DNA of 64,000 nucleotides from contig JASXTE010000002.1 in assembly GCA_030280995.1 (NCBI GenBank), positions 40,528,183 to 40,592,182 on the forward strand. The letters run 5' to 3'. Under the pieces are notes generated by a model, which had not been told where the DNA came from, did not search any database, and saw only the letters and a program-made list of their open reading frames with translations. Below are positions 32,670 to 43,900 of this stretch, one piece after another (position 1 is the first letter of the stretch; every line of letters starts with the position of its first letter). A program made the position numbers and the translations under genes. This DNA comes from Hemileia vastatrix. Taxonomy: Eukaryota; Basidiomycota; Pucciniomycetes; Pucciniales; Zaghouaniaceae.

Positions 32670-33176
32670 TTAAGGTTTTGGTTTTAAAGGATATTTAAGA
32701 TGAAAAGATTTTAGGAGTTCAGGGGCATTAGAAACATTGATGGCTGGTTCCCAGGATGTTTTGTCTGAGTCATCAAGGAAGCCTTCCCATTCCACGAGGT
32801 ATTGAAGTTTTCCCTTGCGCACTCTTGAATCAAGGATATGGCTTACTTCCCACTCTAGATGGTCTTCTACTTCGACCGGTTCCGGAGGAGGTTGGTTCTT
32901 ACCTGGGTATGTTTCTCGAGCCAGTTCCAGGAGAGATACGTGAAAAACAGGGTGAATAGCCTGCCATTTAGGAGGTAGCTTGAGTTGAAATTCAGTTTTA
33001 GAGACTTCAGAGTCAATTTCGAATGGTCCCAAGCGTTTTTCAGCCAGTTTCTTTGATGGTCGAGTAGTTCGAATGTTTCGTGCATCTAGCCATACTTTGT
33101 CGCCTGGTTTAAAAGAAGGAGCATTTTGTCGATGTTTGTCGGCCTGTTCCTTGTACCTTAAAATTGCTAATTCCAA
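32670..33176 (-). CDS. Integrase C-terminus with GPY/F domain and chromodomain (A3)
   Basis: 168 open codons. KPGDKVWLDARNIRTT and LGPFEIDSEVS are the GPY/F region. The chromodomain reads VEDHLEWEVSHILDSR, then QYLVEWEGF and TSWEPA, with all three aromatic-cage-type positions kept, unlike A1. A stop just upstream (about 33180) detaches it from the core. It is the best-preserved chromodomain in the window. Confidence 0.92.
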   Translation of the reverse strand: MELAILRYKEQADKHRQNAPSFKPGDKVWLDARNIRTTRPSKKLAEKRLGPFEIDSEVSKTEFQLKLPPKWQAIHPVFHVSLLELARETYPGKNQPPPEPVEVEDHLEWEVSHILDSRVRKGKLQYLVEWEGFLDDSDKTSWEPAINVSNAPELLKSFHLKYPLKPKP

Positions 33177-33302
33177 ATTTTAATTAAGTTCCTCTTGGAG
33201 TTGTGATATGGTTCGAAGATAATTTTCCGCAGGATGACTAGTTCCTACATGGATTGAGTTGAATCAAGGATGTCTTCCATAAACAGTTTTGAATGGAGAT
33301 TG

Positions 33303-34247
33303 TTATGTCAAAGAATGAGTCGAGTTATTATAAGCAAATTCAGCCAATGGTAACAATGTGGTCCAATCATCTTGTTGGTAACTGACATACATTCGAAGGT
33401 ATTGTTCAAGGAATTGGTTAACCCTTTCCTTTTGCCCATCAGTTTCAGGATGATAGGCTGTGGAGAGGTTCCTCGTGATATTGAGTTGTCGACACAGTTG
33501 AGTCCAGAATGTAAATACAAACAATGAGCCTCTATCTGAAATAATATCATTAGGTAAGCCGTGTTTGGAAAATACATATTCTAGAAACAATTTTGAAAAA
33601 TCTTCTGCTGTAGCAGTAGTAGTGGTTTTAATAAAAATACACATCTTTGAAAATCTATCTACTATTACTAATATAGCATCAAAATTGTTAGAAAGAGGAA
33701 TTTGAGAAATAAAATCCATCAATAAAGATTCCCAAGGTTTAAAGGGAATAGGAAGTGATTGAAGCAACCCATACTTCCGGTGACAGGGAGCCTTATTCCT
33801 ATTACATTTGTAACAAGCTTTTATATAGGCCTTGATTTCCCTGGTCATACCTGGCCAGAAGAAATCCCTCGCTATTAACTGGTAGGTTTTATCAACCCCA
33901 AAATGACCAGCTAATGGAGAATCATGTCGACTGTTGAAAATCCATAATTTTATTTCATTGTTGTCTGGTATGACTACTCTACTTTTGAAAACTAATAGAC
34001 CTGATTTAATACTAAATCTTTTGGCCCCTTGCTTCGAGAGTATCTTGTCTTTCAACACTAAACAATAATTGTCCTTCGACTGAGCTTTGAGGATGTTGGA
34101 TAGTGGATTTTGAAAGGATTGAATTGTCATCAAATTAAGTTGATGAGTCGTTAACATTGATTCTTTGAAGATTGATTTCACATTCGCTGGGTTCTTGTCA
34201 GCAAATGCGTCCCCCCGCTGTGTGTAAATGTCATCCCGGCGTGACAA
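33303..34247 (-). CDS. Integrase core of A3
   Basis: 314 open codons containing HFGVDKTYQLIARDFFWPGM and CYKCNRNK (zinc domain), and the triad in MDFISQI, IISDRGSLF and PETDGQKERVNQ. It ends at a stop after NNSTHSLT, roughly 40 codons before the chromodomain fragment. The RNase H tail (SRRDDIYTQRG) is read at its N-terminus, showing it was continuous with RNase H. Catalytic residues look intact. Confidence 0.92.
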   Translation of the reverse strand: MSRRDDIYTQRGDAFADKNPANVKSIFKESMLTTHQLNLMTIQSFQNPLSNILKAQSKDNYCLVLKDKILSKQGAKRFSIKSGLLVFKSRVVIPDNNEIKLWIFNSRHDSPLAGHFGVDKTYQLIARDFFWPGMTREIKAYIKACYKCNRNKAPCHRKYGLLQSLPIPFKPWESLLMDFISQIPLSNNFDAILVIVDRFSKMCIFIKTTTTATAEDFSKLFLEYVFSKHGLPNDIISDRGSLFVFTFWTQLCRQLNITRNLSTAYHPETDGQKERVNQFLEQYLRMYVSYQQDDWTTLLPLAEFAYNNSTHSLT

Positions 34248-34560
34248 GATATCTGGGACAATGAAGTTCTTACCTAGGCAATAGGAAATAGAAAAAGGAA
34301 ATTCAGACAGAAATTCAGCCCACCTGGCTTAATGACTGGTTAACACTTTGGAAGACATAAAGTATTTCAAAGCATTATGGTCTGTTAACATTTGAAAAGG
34401 ACTATCTAAGCTGAGAAGAAAAGAGTGTCCTTTTTTAAGACAATGAATAATAGCTGAAAGCTCTTTGTCATGAATTTCATAATTTAATTCTGCTGCAATG
34501 AGTTTGCCTGACTCAAAAGCAACAGGATGAAACAATTTTGTTTCAGGATTTAATTGAGAA
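34248..34560 (-). pseudogene. RNase H of A3
   Basis: HPVAFESGKLIAAELNYEIH and LTDHNALKYFMSSKVLT. It stops after VLTSH, and the end of the domain reads into the integrase frame. One stop separates it from RT. Confidence 0.85.
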
Positions 34561-34628
34561 GTGACCCCTGAAATAGCATAATTGCTCGCATCTGTCTCGA
34601 CTATTGTCGAAGCAGAAGGATCAAAGTG

Positions 34629-35759
34629 TCAAAGAATTGGATCTGTGGTGAACGCCATCTTCAATTCTTCAAATTCCTTTTGTGCTGTGGAAGTAAAAAC
34701 AAAAGGAATATCTTTTCTAATAAGAGAAGTAAGATTGGAAATATTTTTAGAGTAATCTTTAATAAATCTTCTATAGAAATTTGCAAAACCCAAAAATTCC
34801 TGGAGGGATTTAATGGTTTTGGGCTCAGGCAATTCCAGGACCTTTTGGACCTTTTTTTCATCCATGACTAACCCATCAGCGAATAACGTAAAACCCAAAA
34901 AATCTATAGATTTAAGGTGGAATTTTCATTTATTATGCTTGGCGTAGAGACCGTGATCTCAAAGTCGATTTAGAACCTGTCGAACATGATGAATATGTTT
35001 ATCTAGTGTCTTTGAGAAAATTAAAATATCATCTAAATAGACGACAACAAATTGTTTGAAAACATCTTGAAAGATGTCATTGGCAAATGTTTGAAAAGTA
35101 GATGGTGCATTACACAATCCAAAAGGCATAACTAAATATTCAAAACTACCAAATCTAGTGCGCATTGCAGTCAGTGGTTCATGACCTTCCGCAATGCGAA
35201 TAAGATTGTAAGAGCCTCTAAGATCAATTTTAGAAAAGAAATTAGCACCATTGAAAAGGGTAAGAAGCAATGACATAGGAAGAACAGGATATGCATTATT
35301 CTTAGTGACTGTGTTGAGCTTTTTATAGTCAACACACAACCTAAGACTACCATCCTTCTTTTTTATAAAGAGAACAGGGTAGCTGGTTGGAGATTTACTG
35401 GCTGTGATGAAACTTTTGGCTACATTCTCTCCAATGTAGTCTTGAAGAACTTGAGATTTGTCCTTTGAAAAAGAATAGACAGGACCTGCGGGAGGTACTG
35501 GACCTATTAACTCTATCTGATAGTTGTAGGGTCCATGAGGTGGTAACTTTTCGGCCTTGCGGATTGAGAAAACATCGAGGAAATCATAATAGATTTGTGG
35601 TAGAGTTGATTTAATGGCTTCAACGTCAATTTGGTTGTCCTCATCATCTTCAAGAGAATCTGTCGAGGGAAGACCAGAATTGAGAGAGCATAATTTGATT
35701 ACTTTGAGGCATTTTAAATCCTCTTCAAGTGAAGTCAACGAGCTGGAAGGGTTAGCCAA
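34629..35759 (-). pseudogene. Reverse transcriptase of A3
   Basis: Open from 35759 to 34959 and again from 34898 to 34629. Blocks include FIKKKDGSLRLCVDYKKLN, FSKIDLRGSYNLI, MPFGLCNAPSTFQ and VVVYLDDILIFS with an intact YLDD. The protease-RT linker RKAEKLPPHGPYNYQIELIG is uninterrupted here, in contrast to A2. A stop after VLNRL splits the thumb part. Confidence 0.9.
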
Positions 35760-36224
35760 TTACTCATTTAAAGAAGGATCAGATGCTTGAAAGTCATCTG
35801 GCAGAGATTTGTCCTCTAGCAGGACATTTTCAGGTGGGTTGTTTAACTCCCTATTGACCTGCATTGAAGAATCAAAAATATACTTAGTACGTGGGGTGAT
35901 CAATCCCCGTGTCCAATAAATTTCAGGATTCCAATGCGTTAAAATGTCATGGCTAAGAATGGTATCGTCCATCCTTGGGGCATCCAAGACTGCTAATTCC
36001 CACTCGAAGGGGGGAAAGTTCGGAAAGTTTAAAACCCATAAAACTTTCTTACTTACCCAAAATTTGGGTTCCTCTGATTCAAAGAAGTAAATTGGAGTTC
36101 GATTGGAAAACTGAAGGGGACATCCTCCGTATGAAGAATGAATCTCAAGAAATTTAAGGCAACTCCAGTCCTTAAGACATGGAGGTTCTGTGCACTGGGA
36201 GAGATAAGATAGTATGCTTTGCAC
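35760..36224 (-). pseudogene. Protease region of A3 with active-site deletion
   Basis: The A2 sequence between the PFSCLIDSGAS and DRTPIY segments is largely absent here: the text passes from GGCPLQFS directly to NRTPIY, so the catalytic DSGA is lost in an apparent deletion of about 60-70 bases. The rest (ILSHDILTHWNPEIYWTRGL) is recognisable. This copy cannot process its own gag-pol. Confidence 0.82.
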
Positions 36225-36269
36225 ACAAGTAAACTATCTACTAGTTTTTTGACCTTGAACTAGAACCTT

Positions 36270-37425
36270 CTCTTTCCTTCAATTTTACACAATCTTCCAG
36301 CTTGTGCTTACCCCCACAATACATACATAACCCATTATCTGCTCGCCTCTTCCTCTCAGCTTCTTTAAGTTCCCCTTTAGGATCCAGTACTTTACTGATA
36401 TCTCCTGGGGTCGAGCTTTTCGGTCGAGTTTTGTCCTTTCCCTTATTGGGTTTGGATTGAGTCCAGAAGGATTAAATTGTCCGTGGGTGTGAAGAAGGTC
36501 CCAATTTAAAATTTAGGCCTTCAGATTTGTTGGCGTATCAACGATGTGGAATTCATCCTTGGTAAAAGCCGTTGAGTTCGAGGGTTTGATCCATTAAATC
36601 CATTAAAGTAGTCATCTTCTGACAGTGAAGATTTAACTGATCCAGAATCCTCGAAGGAAGTCCTTTTTGAAATGATACTTGAGGGCAGCATCATTCCAAC
36701 CTACTCCAGTTTGAAGTTCTCTGAATTTTGAGATATATTCAGAGGCTTTACCATTATCACTCATGCAAAGAAAATCAAGTTCAATTTCTGCGTTGTCAGT
36801 TTCATTAGGGTCACCAAAAAACATGAAGAGTTGGTCTTCAAACTTTTCCCAGTTATTAATAAGTAAGTGGGTTTTTGTCAAAGAGAGCATGAGAAGATAA
36901 GGTTTGAACCATCTTGATGCTTTTCTGGCTAGGAATGAAGAAGCATAAACAACCTTTGATTAATTGTCATTGAAGATTCGAGGGTCATTATGGAACAGGA
37001 GCTTGCAGGTTTGCAAGAAGGGCCGCAATCTGTCTGGATGTTCTCCATCAAATTTATCAGGAGATTTCATAGAAGGAGTTTTGAATTTAGATCCCTCTGA
37101 AGACCTTGAATTTGAAAGGGTCTTCATGAAAAGTCTCATGAAATCTTCCAGAGAATTAGATGGTCCAGGTTCTGAAGGTTGACCAGAAGGGTGATTAGCA
37201 GGGGCGGATGGTGCCTCATGCATTGTATCCTCTCCTTCTTCATCATCACTAGAATCATCAAAATCTTTTGAAATGTCTTCTACAGATTGGACTGAATGTT
37301 TCCGCTCCCTAAGGTCAAGGGCTCCAAGGTGTGGGTGCGAGAAACAGGCCGTGTGGCTGTTGGCCTGCCTCTGGTTCCAGCTCTAGTAGTAGCGCCCGTA
37401 GGAGGAGTGCGTTGAACAGGTGCCA
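36270..37425 (-). pseudogene. gag of A3
   Basis: Starts MAPVQRTPPTGATTRAG at 37425. It shifts frame near SLEPL, is open again 37223-36960 (MHEAPSAPANHPSGQPSEPG) and 36890-36633, and ends with the zinc knuckle CMYCGGKHKLEDC in a broken frame near 36320. It shows the empty site of the MITE found in A2. Confidence 0.87.
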
Positions 37426-37497
37426 TTTAAAATTTTAGAAACACCTAAAAGGACGTAGTAGTGCAAAGAATGAGAACTACAGAGAATTAAATTATAC

Positions 37498-38304
37498 TGT
37501 CACCGGACGACCTACGCACAAGGTCGAGGATGTTCCTGTAGGTGAGATGAGGAGTTTAGAGACTTCTTCGAAGCACAGAGGAATGATTCAAGGAAGTGAT
37601 TCAAAGATGACTGGAAGGAAGAACTACTGCTTAGAATTATGTTCGAGAAGAATTCTAATAAAATTTAAAGGTAATATTAAAATTCTTAAGATCTCATGAA
37701 GGGTTGAAAACTCAATAATCAAAGGTTTTAGGATTTAGGAATGATTACTGAGAAAATAAGGAAAGATACAATAATAATGATTTGACTTAAAATTTTTACC
37801 ACTATTAGCTATAAATACGTTTTATAATTTAATTCTAAAGAATATCGAACCAAAAACCCAACCCCTTTTATATTCTTTACTCCTCCTCGCATTGACCTCA
37901 TACCCATCTACTATTCCGCACATCACAGACCATTAAAATACACCCGTTACACCTGGACCCTCCTCACTAAAATCCGTTAACCCCTTAGTCCTCCACTAAC
38001 CATTCCGTCCATGCTCACTACCCCTTTTAATAATCCACAGACATTTCATAAAACCTTTTTAATGTACTATTACATTGACTATTGCGCTGTGCCTCGCTTA
38101 TTGAGAAAAAGACTAAGACACACTATTGAGAGATTGAATAATTTAGATTTAGAGTTTAGACTAGCGCGGTTGAAGAGTGAGTACACAAAGGAAAGTGGCA
38201 GTTGCCATGGAGAATTGCTTTCTGCGCTTCAAGTATGGATTTAAAACCTCTTATTATTGATTTAATGAGCTGCTTTTGCCTCAAGTGTCACGTGGCGCGT
38301 GACA
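37498..38304 (-). repeat. A3 right LTR (5' LTR of the element)
   Basis: TGTCACCGGACGACC to GTGGCGCGTGACA, 807 bases, followed by GATGG. Confidence 0.95.
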
Positions 38305-38309
38305 GATGG

Positions 38310-39479
38310 GTTGTTTCTCCTCTTCAATTTCTAAAAAGAAGCGCCTGCCACTCTTATTTTTAAAGACAGCGCAATAATGTGTAACACTAATATTTGATTA
38401 AAAAATTTATAAGTTAAGAGATGAGTTTTAGAGATCAGGAAGAACAAGTATTACTATCTGGATATTTCTATTCTTAAAAAGCGCTAATATCCACAGATAC
38501 TCCCTCTTGAAGCGCTCTCTTTGAATATGCCTTATTATAGCAATAAAATAACTCTAGTAATAGTCAATCCTACTAAATCTATATATTCTTTCTATGTTGC
38601 ACTCTTTTCACTATACTATATGAAAATACACACACAGACACACGAATGATAAAAGATTTAGAAATATATCTCTAATTCACTTATTAGATTCTTCTTATAT
38701 TTTATTTACGAAAAAGTCTCTCTATCTCTATCAAATAGTCCTCTTTTTATATTTTTGCAGTACTCAAGACACAGTTCCCTAGTGGATCTTCAGCGCTGGT
38801 TCTAGAGCCACCTTAGTAGAAGGGTAACTAATCTATTAGTAAACTACGTACACTTCTTGTAGCAACTACAGAGCCTAAAACATATCCTATAATTACTAAC
38901 ACTAGTATTAACTTTTTTCACTCATACTCCACATATGCGCTTTTGACTATACCTTTGTTATGTTTCAGCGCTACTTTCAGGTTTGACCCATTCTAATGCT
39001 GATCCTAGTTGCCTTGACTCTTGGGTAGTTTTGTTATTGAGTCCCCACTCTTCTTTCATTAATACTAAGTTCATAGTTCTGATGATTCACTTAACTAGTT
39101 AGCCTCCTTTATTACCTGTTTCAGTAAGTTTACCCAACTAGCCGCAGTGCAGTATACTATGCACTTGAGTTGTCCTTAAGCCATAACTCCTTCCTTAATG
39201 CATAAGACACAATTATTGGAAAATCCAAATCCATATTATTTAGTGCTTTACAGTCCTAAATCAATAACACACTATTCCCCATTGTGCGGCATATCTTGCT
39301 GCAAAATCCGAGCGCACCAACCCTTAATCCTTTTCCGCGCTTCCATTTCCTTTGTTCTTTGAAACACACAAATACATATTATATTTTAGCACTACCTACT
39401 GCGCTAACTCCCTTTGTCCTTCCTGGACTATGCCCGCTGATTGGTATAAAATTATGCTACCTGCGAGGCGTGTTCCACA
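38310..39479 (-). repeat. B2 right LTR, second part
   Basis: Continues from 29864 after A3 and ends GGCGTGTTCCACA. Together the two parts make 1216 bases. It is followed by GCGT, the B2 target duplication. Confidence 0.9.
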
Positions 39480-39489
39480 GCGTACCACA
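39480..39489 (-). repeat. Target duplication of B2 and last six bases of the solo family B LTR
   Basis: GCGT repeats 10953-10956. ACCACA completes the host LTR interrupted by B2, as judged from the uninterrupted LTR end GTGTACCACA at 20785-20794. Confidence 0.7.
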
Positions 39490-39815
39490 GTGGGAGTAGG
39501 AGTTGTAGGAGAAGGGCACTTAAGGGACAGCTTGTTCATGAGGTTTGAAGTTGACACATTAGGATTGACAGTAGAATTGGTGGTTGATTTTTCAGAAATG
39601 GAAGGGGGACCATTTAGGCTGAATCTCTTCGTGTCAAAAAATTGATGTATAGCCTTGAAGATTTCTTGGTTGGTGTTCATGATAAAGTGAATTAAATTTA
39701 AGAAGAAGAAGAGAGACTAGAAGATGAGAGAAGAGAAGAAGAAAGAATGAGGAAAAAGTGCAAGATATGCACCTGGTTTTATAGTGCCTGGGGACAGTAG
39801 CCAGTAGAGGGAGAC
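39490..39815 (-). pseudogene. Antisense gene 2 of family B, copy B1, exon 1 and promoter
   Basis: Starts MNTNQEIFKAIHQFFDTKRF at 39680 and aligns with MNTRRTN of B2. After MNKLSLKCPSPTTPTPTV it runs into the inserted LTR; the continuation is at 9748 leftward. A CACTATAAAA box lies near 39780 on the minus strand. The flanking LTR is B1's own 3' LTR. Confidence 0.65.
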
Positions 39816-40990
39816 TGTGGTACATATCTTGCAGAAATTCAGCAATGTTTCAGCTTTCAGAAAGTGCAACAAAGGGTTTGTCAAATAGAGTGGCTAAATG
39901 AGCACAACAAAGGGATGTGATAGCGCAGAAAAGGAAGACTCTCTGCACACAGTTTTTTGTTTTTTGTTTTTTTTGTGTATTATGGAATTATAGACCACGG
40001 CGGGGAAAAGATTCATGTAAGTAAAAAACGGGCTAAAGAACAAGGAAATATGGTATGTACTTGCAAGAAGTTGTGGGCAGCGCTAGATGTATGATATGGA
40101 CTTATGAGGCAGTGATAGAGGTGGCATAGAAATTTATGCTAGCAGCAATGCTTTTAGGTGAAGCTGTGCCTGCCCATGAATATAGAAAACGTTTTAGGAA
40201 AAATAAGAAGAAGTGCTAGAAAATAAAAGGCTTTCTCATTAGCGCTCAAGAAATATAGGACTTGAGATAGGAAAGTCATTTTATGAAGTGAAAAGGGTTT
40301 CACAATTAGTGGATACTTGTGTCACCAGCATGGGTCATTGCAATAGGTATAAAAGGCAGTGCAGTACCTATTATTTAGTAAGGGATATTAAGAAGTGTAG
40401 GTGTCAGGTGTTATTGGAGCCAAAACCTATGATAATAAATGTACTTATATTATTGAGATATTTAGATACTGTTTGATATACTTGTATTAGCGCTGAACTT
40501 TTGTAGGAAAACCTGTAGGGCAAGGAAACATAGGAAAGGGGTGCTGAACATACAAATGTATATAAGTACTCACTTACTAATAGTAGAGGTGTGTGTGTGT
40601 GTGGTAGATTAGTAATTAATAGAACAATAGATATATTTTATTTTTTTGTACATATTGGGTGTGCATACCAGAAGTAGCACTTTAGAGTTATTTTATTGCT
40701 ACAGTAAGGATAGTATTAGAAAGAGTGCTACAAGAGGGAGTGACTGAGAATAGATATAGCCAACAGTTTGATTGCTTATATTAAAATATATTCACATTTT
40801 ATTTCTTTTATTTATTGCCATCCCATCTCCATACCCAGAATAAATAACCAGACTTAAAATATGTGCTTTCACTGTCTTTAAATATTAGAGTGGCAGGCGC
40901 TTCTTTTTAGAGTTTCATTTAAGAAGGAGAACCAACCCATCTCTGAATTGTGTCTATAGCTTAGTATAATAGAGCTCTTTCTTGTCTACA
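39816..40990 (+). repeat. 3' LTR of B1
   Basis: TGTGGTACATATC to GTCTACA, 1175 bases. It is the reverse complement of the B2 LTRs, preceded by a purine tract AGTAGAGGGAGAC that fits a polypurine primer. Family B internal sequence from a different copy (B3) follows directly. Confidence 0.85.
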
Positions 40991-43900
40991 GCATCTGCCA
41001 GGGTGGCACCAATCTTTCCGCTAGGGGCTGAAATTATAGGTATTACTATCTCTTAGAGTAAGAGGAACACAGATAGGGATCTTTCAGTCCAAGAAGGGAT
41101 ATGTAAAGTGGGGCTTCATAGGTGTCTTGGTAATACTAATATAAGGGGGTATCAATGTTGGAAATTTGTAATTCTTTAAAAGGTATTTCACAACATAAGA
41201 AGAAAGCCACAAACTTGACATTATTTATCAGTAAAAAGGTATTTTTGGGGCACAATATGGCATACTTTAAAAAAATAGTCATGGTTCATTTGGTGAAGAA
41301 AAGAGGTATTTTGAAATTGAAGATTTCCAACTTTGATACCCCCTATAGAGTGTATTGTGCTTGGACTTTTTAATTTCTTTGGTTTTGGGTATTGTTATGC
41401 TTATGTTAAAAAGAAAAGACAAAAAAATTATGTAGGTACAACTCAGAGTTATATTAGAAAAGGTCTAATATACAGTAATGAAGGCAGCAGTTGGCGCTGT
41501 CTAAAATCAAAGTATAAACCAGTAAATGTACCAATACCAAATTCAAACCCTGCTTTTCAGAGGCCTGTCCTATCAAGAAATCCGTATGAAACACTGTTAA
41601 AAAGGTCTCTTCCATAATTTCCACCTACAATTATGATAACCTTAGAAAGAATTCAGATGTTTAATTTTGGACCAGAGGATTACTTGTGGCAGGAATAAAA
41701 GAATTTATTAATGCATTTTATGCTACTTAGGTAAAAAGCTATTGCTTTTGCAAAAGAAGAAAGATTCTTATCAAACCAGTCTTATGGAAAACCTTTAATT
41801 GCTCCAGTTATACCTCATGCTCCATGGAAAAAGAAAGCTTTTCCAATACCAGTGGCAATAATAACTAATTAGGGAAAGATAGAGGTCTGGCTTGTATGAA
41901 AAATCAATGTCTAGCTACTCAAGTCCAGTAATTTGTGTTTTCAAGCACAATCTAAAGTTAGGTGTTGTTCATGATTTGAGAGAGATGAACAAGGTTACAT
42001 TTAAGGATGCAGTATTACCACCAACTCCAGAGGAATTTGTGGAATCTTTTTCAGGAAGAGCATGTTATGGATTAGAGGATATAATTTAAGGATCCAATGA
42101 GCACAAGTTGGAAATTTCCTCAAGACCCATGACTATGTTTGAAACTCCTTTGCGGCGCTTTAGGTTAACAATGTTACTGAAGGGTGCTACAAACTCAGTG
42201 GCAGTGTATCAGGCTCAGATAATGTGGGTATTATAGGATGAAATTCCAGAACATGTAGGAATTTTTTTCAACAATGGTGTTATAAAAGGGCCAATAACTG
42301 ATTATGACGGGGAGGTTCTAGAGGAGAACCCATACATTAGGAGGTTTATTTAGGAATATGCTATTACTCTTGAAAGGGTACTATTAAGGATAGAAGAGGC
42401 TGCTTTAACGTTCTCAGGGACAAAATTTTCTTGTTGCATACCAACGCTAGATATTGTTGGTCATGTTGTACATAGGAAGGGAAGATTAATAACAGAAAAT
42501 CAGAAAAACAAGGTGCTCACATGGCCAAGACCAAGAAACACCACAGAAGTTAGGTGGTTTTTAGGTATTTGTACCTATGTGAGAATTCTTATTCTTGACT
42601 GTGCCTTGTTATTTTCACCATTAAGGCATTTGGTAAGGAATGATTTTGTATGGTATTTGACAGAGGAATTTTAGGAATAATTTAAGTTGTTAATAAGTAT
42701 TGTAGGAAAAGACATTCTCTTGAAGAAACTAGAATATTGGCAAGGTGCTGAAAAGATTACTCTATTAGTAGATTCAAGTGTGTTGTTTTGATGAAAAAAG
42801 ACAAGAAAGTAAGTGATAGGCCTGTCCTTTATGAGTCAAAGATTTTTACCAAGGTGGAATTAAGGTAATCTCAATCTAAGTTGGAGTTGTGTGGGGTTGC
42901 AAAGATCTTGAAAAGTTGCAATGGATGCTTTGGTGCAAAATTTTGAGTTACAGGTTGATATGCTATATTTAGTTCAAATGATCAGTAGTCCAAGTTTAAC
43001 AGACACGCCAATGACTATGTGGGTGGTGCACATTAATTTGGTCTCTTTTGATTTAGTCCAAAAGCCAGGAAAATCTTTCACAATGCCAGATTCTTGTCAA
43101 GAAGACTGTTGTGTGAAGAAGATTTGGGGTGGAATAATTTGAAGAAGATAAAAAGTGGATAAAAGGTATAGGCTATAGTTATCAAAGGTTTAGAAATAAC
43201 AATGTTAGAAAAGACGTAAAACTAATAGAAAACGTCTGTGAAGATGTAAAACTAGTGACTAGTATATGGAAATATGTCAAACTGTCATTTTTGTCTAGGA
43301 GTGTTTTAAATGAAATAAAGCAGAAAAGTCTTAAGGGTGATGTTCTTTATAGGAAAGATCATGAGGAGAAAAATGTAAAAGGGTTAGATGGTAAAGCTAA
43401 CATAGTGACAAGGACAGCACCAGATGAAATGGCTCAAGATTCAGATGAAAATAACTCAATAAGCAGTCAAGAAGATGATTCTCTATTTGAAAATGGAGGA
43501 TTAATTGAGCACTCAGCTGACCAAGTGGATTGGTTAAAGGAGTATCTAGAAGGAAATAATAAACCAGAAAATTTTGATAAAGACACATGGTGAAAAATAG
43601 GGAAGTGCACTAAAGACTACTTTATTAAGGATGGAAGGGTATGTAAGTAACACTTTTCTACGCCGCAATTGGTTATAATGGATAGAGGCAGGAAAGAAAA
43701 GATTCTCAGAGAATTACATAAGAATCTAGGACATAGGGGTCAAGAAGAAACCTATAGAAAGGTTAAAGAAAGGTTCTGGTGGCCTTATATGAGAGCAGTG
43801 GTCAAGAATTGGGTTCAATCTTGTCCAGAATGTCAGCCTAGGAGTTACAGAAAGCCTAAAGAAAAAGGGAAAGCAACAGGTGAAGACACTTTTTTTGGCA

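Larger units (their letters stand above)
29865..38304 (-). mobile_element. Complete family A chromovirus A3 (8440 bases)
   Basis: Both LTRs are 807 bases and almost identical. The target duplication GATGG is at 29860-29864 and 38305-38309. The layout is the same as A2. It is inserted 46 bases into the right LTR of B2. Identical LTR lengths suggest a younger insertion than A2, although pol carries several defects. Confidence 0.96.
10957..39479 (-). mobile_element. Complete Ty3/gypsy family B element B2, with A2 and A3 nested in its LTRs
   Basis: Reads on the minus strand: 5' LTR at right, gag, protease, RT, RNase H, integrase, then antisense genes 1 and 2 on the plus strand, and the 3' LTR at left. 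Removing A2 and A3 with their target duplications leaves about 11.45 kb. The four bases before it (GCGT, 10953-10956) are repeated after it (39480-39483), indicating a 4-base target duplication inside the host LTR. Each LTR carries a family A element, which makes the span 28.5 kb. Confidence 0.9.
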
